Of a stretch of DNA of 6,276 bases, positions 1 through 6,069 are shown piece by piece. The notes below the pieces were generated by a model, which saw nothing but the letters and a program-made list of their open reading frames with translations, searched no databases and was not told the origin of the DNA. A program made the translations under genes and the position numbers. Source of the stretch: UBA1413 sp964349885 (GTDB taxonomy: Bacteria; Bacteroidota; Bacteroidia; Bacteroidales; Prolixibacteraceae); NCBI GenBank assembly GCA_964349885.1, contig CAYGIQ010000155.1:1-6276 (forward strand). The letters run 5' to 3'. Positions within the stretch are counted from its first letter, which is position 1, and every line of letters starts with the position of its first letter.

Positions 1-431
1 TTGGTTTTAATTCCTGTATAATCGTTTCACTAAATTCAAAAAATATCAAAAGTTATATAATCAACCAAATTAAAGTTGATTTTATAAATTATCCATATCC
101 CTGGATCGAATCAATTTTGTGGATTGATCAAATCAGGTTGGCCGATAAAAAAGATATTGCTGCAATGAAACTGGCAGCTTTTGCCGGTAGGGGAACGAAA
201 AAAGATTTTTAAGATATTTATTCATTGCTAAATTTCTATTCGTTGGAGGAGATGCTTGGTTTTTATCTCCGTAAGTTTTCTGACGGATCGGAGTTTATGG
301 TACTGAAAAGTCTTACTTATTATAAAGATGCTGAAAAAGAAGCCTCACCAATCTTGTTGTGGGATATCAATTGGGAATTGGTAAAATCAACGCTAGTGTA
401 CGAAACCAAAAAGTTAATTGATTCGAGATAG
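1..431 (+). pseudogene. AbiEii/AbiGii-type nucleotidyltransferase toxin, C-terminal part, broken by an in-frame stop
   Basis: Reading from base 3, one frame gives about 69 residues, a TAA at 210-212, then 72 more residues to the TAG at 429-431. The protein before the stop has RLADKKDIAAMKLAAFAGRG, and then TKKDF, stop, DIYSLLNFYSLEEMLGFYL. This matches the C-terminal half of the AbiEii/AbiGii (DUF1814) nucleotidyltransferases, toxins of type IV toxin-antitoxin or abortive-infection pairs: the Lys of DIAAMK is motif III, and RGTKKDFxDIY is motif IV (R-x-K-D-x-x-D). Relatives carry a hydrophobic residue, usually Ile, where the stop stands, and similarity resumes in the same frame right after it, so this is one nonsense change and not a new gene. 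The N-terminal half with the catalytic GS and DxD motifs lies outside the window, as would an antitoxin gene upstream. A TTG at 225 could open a 68-residue ORF, but it would begin inside the conserved domain. Low G+C compared with the rest of the window suggests acquired DNA. Family call is firm; loss of function is inferred. Confidence 0.8.
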
Positions 432-467
432 CCGATTTCCTCGACCGGCCTAATTATTAATCTGTGT
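432..467. other. Short convergent intergenic spacer
   Basis: These 36 bases separate the stop of the toxin remnant from the stop of the convergent crtD-like gene. They contain an AT-rich near-palindrome (TAATTATTAA, 451-460) but no GC-rich stem followed by a T run, so no intrinsic terminator can be claimed for either gene. The base composition changes here from AT-rich to GC-rich. Confidence 0.6.
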
Positions 468-1922
468 TTACCGGTCACCGTTCACCATATCTGCGACAAT
501 CTTGGCCGAGGCCAGGCAAAGGGGAATGCCTCCGCCCGGATGGACACTGCCTCCTGTGAAGTACAATCCTTTTACCTTACGACTAAAATTGGGATGCCGC
601 TGAAAGGCCGACAACCTGCTGTTCGACGAGGGCCCGTACAGCGATCCATGCCATGAGCCGGTTCTCGCCTCAATCGATACCGGATCGAGGTGGGTCTCAT
701 AAACGATGCGCGAGGCTATAGCATCCCCCAGCGACTGCTCCAGCCTTGCCAGAATTCGGCTTCGGGCCTGCGCTACCAGATCGGGCCACGACTGCCCCCT
801 GTTCTCAGGGGCATTCACCATAGCAAACCAGTTTTCGCACCCTTCCGGAGCATCTTCTGCACTGTTTTTCGAACTGATGTAAAGATACACCGTAGGATCG
901 TCGGCCAAAGTGTAGTGCCCAAACAGATGGTCGAACTCCTTCCGATAGTCGTCGGAGAAGAAGATGTTGTGCACATCGAGCTGCGGAAACGTCCCCTTTA
1001 CGCCCCAGTAGAAGATGATGGCCGAACTCGACATCTGCTGCCGGCCGATCTTCCGCAGCTTCCGGGCATCGGGCATAAGCTTGCTGTAAAACTGGTAGAT
1101 ATCGGTGTTGTTGACCACCACCCCGGCCTGATGAAACCCACCGCCGGCCGTTACGCCCACCACCCTGCTCCGTTCCTGATGCACCTGCTCCACGGGGGTG
1201 TTGAAGTAAAAGGCTACCCCTAACCGCTCCGCCTGTCGAACCAGCGCTTCCACAATGGTGTACATGCCCCCGTCGGGGAGCCATGCCCCCAGATTGTGCT
1301 CCAGGTGTGCAATAACCCGCAAAGTAGCCGGTGTCTGATAAGGGTCAGAGCCATTGTAGGTGGCGTAACGGTCGAACAGCTGCACGAGGTACCGGTTGCC
1401 TATAACCTTTTCGTGGTGCCGGTGAAGCGACGTAAACGCCTTTAACCGGTGCAGCCCGAACAGGGCAGGAAGGTTGCTGCGACGAAAGAGCGATCGCAGT
1501 CGGTGCAGCGACCGAAAGATGAAGACCGGGGCAGTGAGCCGGTAAACTCCGGCCGTGTCGCGTAAGTAGCGTTCTAACCGTGTGGCCGGCACGCCCGTGG
1601 TGCGTTCGGCCTCCTTGCACAACGCTTCGGGGTCGGCCCAGGCATCGAACTGCATTCCATCGCGCCAAAAATAGCGGGTAATTACCGGCAACCGGTGTAC
1701 CCCAAATTGCAGGTCGCTATCGAGCAGCTCCAGCACCAGCTCCGGCAGGGTAAAAAGCGACGGTCCGGCGTCGAAGCGAAATCCGCTCCCCCGTATCTCC
1801 CCAAGTTTGCCACCGGGCCTATCGGTGGCCTCGAATACCTTAACGGAATAGCCCATGCGCGCCATCCGAATGGCCGTTGCCAGTCCGCCTACTCCGGCGC
1901 CAATTACTATGGCCTGCTGCAT
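468..1922 (-). CDS. crtD: CrtD-like carotenoid 3,4-desaturase (CrtI/phytoene desaturase superfamily)
   Basis: FAD-dependent desaturase of the CrtI superfamily, 484 residues from the chosen start, the usual family length. Residues 4-39 form the dinucleotide-binding fold: AIVIGAGVGGL, an acidic residue ending the second strand (FE, E31), and RPGGK; RFDAGPSLF follows at 49-57. The C-terminal FAD-contact motif at 452-484 includes FTGGSVHPGGGIPLCL. From memory of the family, the GGSVHPGGGIPLC form marks Bacteroidota CrtD (1-hydroxycarotenoid 3,4-desaturase), whereas phytoene desaturase CrtI in this phylum ends with a GQLTVPGPGVPP-like motif. The expected reaction is removal of hydrogen at C-3,4 of a 1-hydroxylated carotene end group, on the way to myxol- or saproxanthin-type pigments, at the cytoplasmic membrane. 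The frame is open for 23 codons upstream (ATG at 1991), but that extension is unlike the family and covers the likely promoter; MQQAIVIGAG is the normal N-terminus. No other carotenoid gene is in view. CrtI or a related carotenoid oxidoreductase is the main alternative. Confidence 0.85.
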   Translation of the reverse strand: MQQAIVIGAGVGGLATAIRMARMGYSVKVFEATDRPGGKLGEIRGSGFRFDAGPSLFTLPELVLELLDSDLQFGVHRLPVITRYFWRDGMQFDAWADPEALCKEAERTTGVPATRLERYLRDTAGVYRLTAPVFIFRSLHRLRSLFRRSNLPALFGLHRLKAFTSLHRHHEKVIGNRYLVQLFDRYATYNGSDPYQTPATLRVIAHLEHNLGAWLPDGGMYTIVEALVRQAERLGVAFYFNTPVEQVHQERSRVVGVTAGGGFHQAGVVVNNTDIYQFYSKLMPDARKLRKIGRQQMSSSAIIFYWGVKGTFPQLDVHNIFFSDDYRKEFDHLFGHYTLADDPTVYLYISSKNSAEDAPEGCENWFAMVNAPENRGQSWPDLVAQARSRILARLEQSLGDAIASRIVYETHLDPVSIEARTGSWHGSLYGPSSNSRLSAFQRHPNFSRKVKGLYFTGGSVHPGGGIPLCLASAKIVADMVNGDR

Positions 1923-1946
1923 GCTAAAAAAATTATTGGTGGTGGC

Positions 1947-1954
1947 GAAAGTTA
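1947..1954 (-). promoter_or_regulatory. Possible -7 element for the crtD-like gene
   Basis: On the minus strand this reads TAACTTTC, seven of eight matches to the Bacteroidota -7 consensus TAnnTTTG. It lies 24 bases before the chosen ATG, which would give a leader of about 15-20 bases. No well-spaced -33 TTTG is present; GTTG lies 15 bases upstream, closer than usual. A 10-bp perfect palindrome, GCAAATTTGC (1956-1965), sits immediately upstream and could be an operator. This supports placing the start at 1922 and not 1991. Weak evidence. Confidence 0.3.
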
Positions 1955-2010
1955 CGCAAATTTGCCTCCCAACCCCCCATGGCGAGGGCAAAAAGAGTTA
2001 TCAATACTGC

Positions 2011-2093
2011 CATAACCGACCCATAAACCATCGGAAGAACAGTTGCTCGTTTAAAAATTTAGAATCATTTTAATTTCAGCATAACCAGACCAT
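2011..2093. repeat. Short imperfect direct repeat in the divergent promoter region
   Basis: CATAACCGACCCAT (2011-2024) and CATAACCAGACCAT (2080-2093) agree at 11 of 14 positions and start 69 bases apart between the divergent crtD-like gene and the 2158 gene. A partial third copy, CATAAACCAT (2022-2031), overlaps the end of the first. Repeated short motifs in a divergent promoter region may be binding sites of one regulator, but the match is short enough to arise by chance. Confidence 0.25.
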
Positions 2094-2107
2094 TCCGCTT
2101 TTTTGTC

Positions 2108-2115
2108 TATTTTTG
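2108..2115 (+). promoter_or_regulatory. Bacteroidota-type -7 promoter element
   Basis: TATTTTTG is an exact match to TAnnTTTG, the -7 element recognised by the Bacteroidota primary sigma factor. It lies 42 bases before the ATG at 2158, giving an expected transcription start near 2120 and a leader of just under 40 bases. No TTTG is seen at the expected -33 position, so the promoter may be weak or activator-dependent. It is the best candidate for transcription of the 2158 gene and perhaps of the receptor operon behind it. Confidence 0.5.
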
Positions 2116-2121
2116 CCCCCA

Positions 2122-2136
2122 CAATTTGAACAATTG
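2122..2136. promoter_or_regulatory. Interrupted palindrome at the predicted transcription start
   Basis: CAATT-N5-AATTG is an inverted repeat with perfect 5-base arms, placed a few bases downstream of the -7 element and over the predicted start of the transcript. That is where a repressor dimer would block initiation. The same bases can be read as a direct repeat, CAATTTGAA followed by CAATTGAA. The arms are short and AT-rich, so chance is possible; the regulator is unknown. Confidence 0.3.
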
Positions 2137-2157
2137 AAAAAATAATTCGGAAACACC

Positions 2158-2496
2158 ATGTTTACATTCGGACTGTTCAGCACGCACATGCCCTACGTAG
2201 CAATGGTGGTTTTCTATGGCCTCTACTTTCTCTTTGCGGCTCCCGGAAGCGTACCGTTTTTCGCTGCACAGATCGACGAAGAACCCGATGCCACCGAGCA
2301 ACTGCAATCTTCGGCTGATGCCGACAACCAGAATGCTGCAACTTTTTTGGCCGCATCGCATAAGGCGGTAAACCACAACATACCCCCCCTTCGCCTACTT
2401 TTCGAACGCAACTTCTACGCCCCACTGGCAAGAGGTTCCTGCCACCAGGGACTCGCCTCGGCATGGCCGACCCGGCCTCCACCTTTTTGGTCGTAA
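2158..2496 (+). CDS. Small membrane-anchored protein of unknown function
   Basis: Predicted protein of 112 residues that I do not recognise as a named family. Residues 11-28 (MPYVAMVVFYGLYFLFAA) form one clear hydrophobic segment, either an uncleaved membrane anchor or a signal peptide. Residues 38-60 are acidic and rich in Asp, Glu, Gln and Asn, which reads as a flexible linker. The C-terminal third is basic and carries FERNFYAPLARG (82-93), one Cys (95) and RPPPFWS at the end. The layout (N-terminal hydrophobic segment, low-complexity linker, Arg-Pro-Pro tail) recalls small proteins encoded next to TonB-dependent receptors, such as DUF2946 in proteobacteria, but that is only a resemblance. 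A perfect -7 element lies 42 bases upstream, and an A-rich stretch precedes the ATG. A run of seven C at 2383-2389 precedes the tail; a +1 shift there would give a different tail ending at 2533. Existence as a gene is likely, the C-terminus less certain. Confidence 0.55.
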   Translation: MFTFGLFSTHMPYVAMVVFYGLYFLFAAPGSVPFFAAQIDEEPDATEQLQSSADADNQNAATFLAASHKAVNHNIPPLRLLFERNFYAPLARGSCHQGLASAWPTRPPPFWS

Positions 2497-2760
2497 CAAG
2501 CCGACAGCCATTCTTGCAACCCAGGGAGGCTGACCTGCATCCAACCAGATGCTTTCCATCTATTGATTATTCTCGCCAACCTTTTCGAAGGTGCGCATAA
2601 CCGCAGCGCTGCTGCCGGGAATCGCTCCACATCGAAATTTTCCAAGCGCGATAACCTTAGATTCGGCCTTTTTGCATTAAGCTGTGTTTTGCGAAAAGAA
2701 ACCCAATTCCTTTTCGTTTCAAACAGGGCAAATTCATCTGACCTTTGAAAAAAAACTGAC
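2497..2760 (+). other. Non-coding leader before the receptor gene
   Basis: These 264 bases lie between the small membrane-protein gene and the TonB-dependent receptor. No convincing gene is seen on either strand; a 132-residue minus-strand ORF crosses it (2415-2813) but overlaps the genes at both ends and has no recognisable domain. I looked for cobalamin and TPP riboswitch core boxes and did not find them. The notable content is the pair of alternative hairpins at 2668-2716 and an A-run (2748-2755) just before the receptor ATG, a usual initiation context in this phylum. GACCTTTG at 2740-2747 is one base off the -7 consensus but would leave almost no leader. Confidence 0.45.
2668..2716 (+). 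promoter_or_regulatory. Two mutually exclusive hairpins, attenuator-like
   Basis: The segment GCGAAAAG (2691-2698) can pair upstream with CTTTTTGC (2668-2675), giving an 8-base-pair stem with one G-T wobble and a 15-base loop. Its last seven bases, CGAAAAG (2692-2698), can instead pair downstream with CTTTTCG (2710-2716), giving a 7-base-pair stem with an 11-base loop. Both cannot form at once. This is the layout of an attenuator or leader switch, placed 45 bases before the receptor start codon. The downstream stem is AT-rich and lacks a long U run, so it would be a poor intrinsic terminator. Function is inferred. Confidence 0.3.
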
Positions 2761-4842
2761 ATGAAATCACACATACTTTCCCTACTGCTTATCAGCTTCC
2801 TGTTTTCGGCCAATGCCCAGGACCTTTACGAACCCGACCCCGATACCACCAAGATCCGCAACCTGCGGCTCGACGAGATTACGGTGCGTTCACCCAAATA
2901 CAACTCCAACGTGTTTCAGCTGCCCGCAGCAGCAACCATGATGCCCGCACGCATCATCGAAAATTATCAAATTACCAACCTTACCGATATTTCCGGACTG
3001 GTACCCAACTTCTTTATGCCCGACTATGGCTCCAAACTCACCTCGCCGGTCTATATCCGCGGTATCGGTACCCGAATCAATACCCCTTCGGTGGGCCTTT
3101 ATGTCGATAACATTCCCTATTTCGAAAAATCGGCTTTTAACTTCGATTTCTTCGACCTGGAGCGCATCGAGGTACTGCGTGGCCCTCAGGGCACCCTATA
3201 CGGCCGCAATACCATGGCCGGATTGGTAAACATTTTCACTGCAGACCCGTCGCCCGAAGCGCGCGAAACCTCCCTCCGCCTTTCGTATGGCAACTACAAC
3301 CAGGTAAACACCAGCCTGCTGCACAATCAGCCCCTCAGCCAGAAACTGTCGATGATGATGAATTTCAATCAGCTGCACAACGGTGGCTTTTATACCAACA
3401 ACTTTAACGATGAAGTGGTGGACAAACTCAACAGCTACTCAGGCCGCATGAAGTTGCTTTATACCCACGACGAGAAACTGCGCATGCAGCTCAATCTGTC
3501 GTTCGAAAACAGCGAACAGGGTGGTTATCCCTATGCCATCTACGACCGCAATACCCAAAAAGCCAACCCCATCAATTACAACCACCCAAGCGGCTACAAC
3601 CGCGATCTCCTATCGGCAGGGCTCAACGTCGAGCGCGTGGGCAATTCTTACCGCTTCAGGTCGGTAACCTCATATCAATACATAGACGACCTGCAGGATA
3701 TTGACCAGGATTTTACACCCGCCAATATGTTTGTGGTGGAACAGCTGCAAAATCAACACATGGTATCGCAGGAGCTTTCGGTACAAAGCCTCGAAAACGA
3801 CCGCTACGAATATGTAACCGGAGTTTTCGGTTTCCACCAAACCCTCGATAAGACGGTCGATGTGAATGTAATCCCACAAAATGTTGTGGATGCCCGTACC
3901 TACTTCAACACCAATTCAGGCCTTGCCTTCTTCCACCAAAGCACCCTCAAGTTTGGCCAATTCTCCCTTAGTGGCGGTATCCGTGCCGATTATGAAAAAG
4001 CCACCATCGACTATGTGCAAACGCTGTTTGTAGCCGGAAATCCCCGCCCCATGGCTGCGGTGGAAAGCAGTCTCGACTTCTTTGAGATTCTCCCAAGGGT
4101 TGCCCTGCAATACAATGCTTCGGGTAATTTTGCCCCCTATGCCACCATCACCAAGGGTTACAATGCCGGCGGATTCAACACCACCTTCGAGCGCGACGAG
4201 GATCGCTCGTTCGAACCAGAGCAGAGCTGGAATTACGAAGTGGGTCTTAAAGCCCGTTTCCTCGACAACCGGCTCTTCACCAACCTTGCACTCTTCAACA
4301 TCGACTGGCAAAATCAGCAGATTTATCAGCCTGTGCCCAGCGGACAGGGTTCGATGCTGAAGAATGCCGGAAAATCAAACAGCAAGGGTTTTGAACTGGA
4401 AGTGAAGGCAGTTCCGGCCGCCAACTTCGAGATCTGGACCACCCTTGGTTACAACAAGGCTACCTTTGTAGAGTATATCCGCAGTGCCACGCTCGACTAC
4501 AGCGGCAATTTTCTGCCCTATGTACCTGAATTCACCACCAGCATCGGGGGCAACTACACCATCAATGTAAACCGCAAGATGCTGCAGAAAGTGCACCTCT
4601 ACTCCGTATATCAGGGCTTCGGAAAGCATTACTGGAGCGAAGACAATTCAGCCTGGCAGGAATACTACGGACTGCTCAACAGCAGAGTGACATTTGCCAC
4701 CAATAAAGTAGAACTTTCGTTCTGGGGCAAGAACCTGCTCAACGAAACTTTTAACACGTTCTATTTCTCTGCCCTTGGCAATGCTTATGCTCAGGTAGCG
4801 CCACCCGCCTCTATGGGCCTGGCCCTCAAGTTCACTTTCTAA
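2761..4842 (+). CDS. TonB-dependent outer-membrane receptor
   Basis: Complete 693-residue receptor of the siderophore/cobalamin/haem class, importing a large scarce ligand across the outer membrane using TonB-ExbBD energy. Residues 1-19 are a signal peptide (MKSHILSLLLISFLFSANA, then Q). DEITVRS at 38-44 is in place for a TonB box. The plug follows at about 50-165, with VYIRGIG (97-103) and LERIEVLRGPQGTLYGRN (133-150), the most diagnostic plug motif. The rest is the beta-barrel, including TKGYNAGGFN and FEPEQSWNYEVGLK, and the chain ends in Phe, as expected for barrel-assembly recognition. It lacks the N-terminal carboxypeptidase-like domain of SusC-type glycan receptors, which argues against a polysaccharide substrate. 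The FRAP/NPNL motif of haem receptors is not seen, so direct haem import is not supported. The next gene, a PAT-family transporter, begins 9 bases later, so ligand crossing is probably completed there. The substrate is unknown; a ferri-siderophore is the usual guess. Confidence 0.93.
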   Translation: MKSHILSLLLISFLFSANAQDLYEPDPDTTKIRNLRLDEITVRSPKYNSNVFQLPAAATMMPARIIENYQITNLTDISGLVPNFFMPDYGSKLTSPVYIRGIGTRINTPSVGLYVDNIPYFEKSAFNFDFFDLERIEVLRGPQGTLYGRNTMAGLVNIFTADPSPEARETSLRLSYGNYNQVNTSLLHNQPLSQKLSMMMNFNQLHNGGFYTNNFNDEVVDKLNSYSGRMKLLYTHDEKLRMQLNLSFENSEQGGYPYAIYDRNTQKANPINYNHPSGYNRDLLSAGLNVERVGNSYRFRSVTSYQYIDDLQDIDQDFTPANMFVVEQLQNQHMVSQELSVQSLENDRYEYVTGVFGFHQTLDKTVDVNVIPQNVVDARTYFNTNSGLAFFHQSTLKFGQFSLSGGIRADYEKATIDYVQTLFVAGNPRPMAAVESSLDFFEILPRVALQYNASGNFAPYATITKGYNAGGFNTTFERDEDRSFEPEQSWNYEVGLKARFLDNRLFTNLALFNIDWQNQQIYQPVPSGQGSMLKNAGKSNSKGFELEVKAVPAANFEIWTTLGYNKATFVEYIRSATLDYSGNFLPYVPEFTTSIGGNYTINVNRKMLQKVHLYSVYQGFGKHYWSEDNSAWQEYYGLLNSRVTFATNKVELSFWGKNLLNETFNTFYFSALGNAYAQVAPPASMGLALKFTF

Positions 4843-4851
4843 CAACCGGTT

Positions 4852-6069
4852 ATGGCAAAAAAGGAACTCGATAAATACTTTACGCTGCTGAGCCTCTATC
4901 TGGCCCAGAGCATCCCGATGAGCTTTTTCTCTACCGTGGTACCGGTGATTATGCGCATGGAGAACTACTCGCTCGAGTCGATTGGCTACCTGCAGCTGAT
5001 TAAGCTGCCCTGGATTGCCAAGTTCTTCTGGGCGCCCTTCATCGACCATACCAGCAAAAATCTGGGGCACTACCGCCGCTGGATTCTCGCTTCGGAATTT
5101 TTCTACGCCATCGTTATTGTGGCCATCGGGTTCCTGAACCTGCAAACCGACTTTATAACCATCGTAATTCTGATGGTGATCGCATTTACCGCCTCGGCCA
5201 ACCAGGACATTGCCACCGACGCTTTTGCCATTCTGTCGCTCAAAAAGAGTGAACGCAGCATCGGCAACAGCATGCAGTCGGCCGGCAATTTCCTGGGGAC
5301 GATGGTCGGAAGCGGTATCCTGCTGGTAATCTATTCCTACTACGGATGGTCGAACCTGCTCTTTGGCCTCGCCGCGCTGGTGCTGCTCGCCCTCATTCCG
5401 TTAATGCGGTACAAACTCCCGCAGGACAAAACCGACCACCGCTCAGGCAAACAGGTGTCGTGGCTCGATTTCGCCCACTTCTTTAAACAGCAGGGTATTT
5501 GGCGGCATGTACTGCTGCTGCTCATCTTCTATGCGGGTATCATCGGTATCCTCACCATGCTGAAACCCTATCTGGTCGATCTGGGCTACTCCATCAAACA
5601 GATTGGCCTTATTGTGGGTATTATGGGAACCGGTGCCGGTGCCCTTATGACCCTGCCCGCAGGCATCTATATCAGACGCAATGGGATGCGCAAAACCCTA
5701 ATGGTGCTGCCCATCCTTAACCTGCTGGTGGCCGTTTACTTCTCGGCCCTTACCTTTACTTCCAACCCTCCGTGGATGGTTTACCTGGGCATCATCCTGC
5801 TCTGGTCGGCCTACGCCATCTCATCGGTATTTGTGTTTACCCTATCGATGGGGGTGGTGCGCAAAGGCAAGGAGGGAACCGACTTCACCGTTCAGATTGT
5901 ACTTACACACCTTAGCAGCCTCATCATTTCGGTGGCCAGCGGAAAGGTGGCCGATATGATTACTTACCGCGGTCTTTTTATTGCAGAAGCCATCCTGGGG
6001 GTAGTGGTACTGATACTGCTTTACTTCCTCTACAACGAAAAGTTTTACGAGCGGAATGAACATAACTGA
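4852..6069 (+). CDS. PAT-family MFS transporter (AmpG / RhtX-FptX-like)
   Basis: Inner-membrane protein of 405 residues with about 12 hydrophobic segments. It belongs to the peptide-acetyl-CoA transporter (PAT) branch of the major facilitator superfamily: KLPWIAKFFWAPFIDH (51-66) with YRRW at 74-77 is the loop 2-3 signature, QDIATDAFAI (118-127) is the family hallmark, and GTDFTVQ (342-348) lies near the helix 10-11 region. PAT members include AmpG, which imports anhydromuropeptides, and RhtX/FptX, single proteins that take ferri-siderophores from periplasm to cytoplasm. The 9-base gap from a TonB-dependent receptor favours the RhtX/FptX role, since AmpG needs no dedicated outer-membrane receptor; this comes from context and not from a diagnostic residue. 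The gene also overlaps hemN by 14 bases, which raises the alternative that the cargo is a porphyrin or other haem precursor. The N-terminus fits the family without extension. Family membership is firm; cargo is not. Confidence 0.88.
   Translation: MAKKELDKYFTLLSLYLAQSIPMSFFSTVVPVIMRMENYSLESIGYLQLIKLPWIAKFFWAPFIDHTSKNLGHYRRWILASEFFYAIVIVAIGFLNLQTDFITIVILMVIAFTASANQDIATDAFAILSLKKSERSIGNSMQSAGNFLGTMVGSGILLVIYSYYGWSNLLFGLAALVLLALIPLMRYKLPQDKTDHRSGKQVSWLDFAHFFKQQGIWRHVLLLLIFYAGIIGILTMLKPYLVDLGYSIKQIGLIVGIMGTGAGALMTLPAGIYIRRNGMRKTLMVLPILNLLVAVYFSALTFTSNPPWMVYLGIILLWSAYAISSVFVFTLSMGVVRKGKEGTDFTVQIVLTHLSSLIISVASGKVADMITYRGLFIAEAILGVVVLILLYFLYNEKFYERNEHN

Noticed and set aside
225..431. Independent 68-residue gene starting at TTG 225
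   Set aside because: The sequence continues the AbiEii domain read upstream in the same frame; the TTG start lies in the middle of the conserved domain.
690..1223. 177-residue plus-strand ORF inside the crtD-like gene
   Set aside because: Antisense shadow of a well-supported minus-strand gene; no recognisable domain.
2400..2540. Possible cobalamin riboswitch before the receptor gene
   Set aside because: Some GCCACTGG- and CCAGGGA-like words occur, but the ordered core boxes of the B12 riboswitch are not present on either strand.
2692..2720. Intrinsic terminator between the 2158 gene and the receptor
   Set aside because: The stem is only seven mostly A-T pairs and is followed by TTTC, not a U run.
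2740..2747. GACCTTTG as a -7 element directly before the receptor
   Set aside because: One mismatch to TAnnTTTG, no -33 partner, and a start near 2753 would leave only a few bases of leader.
2415..2813. 132-residue minus-strand ORF across the receptor leader
   Set aside because: It overlaps the 2158 gene and the receptor signal peptide, has no recognisable domain, and would oppose the operon.
4648..5145. 165-residue minus-strand ORF across the receptor/transporter junction
   Set aside because: Antisense to the conserved C-terminus of the receptor and N-terminus of the transporter; composition explained by the opposite strand.
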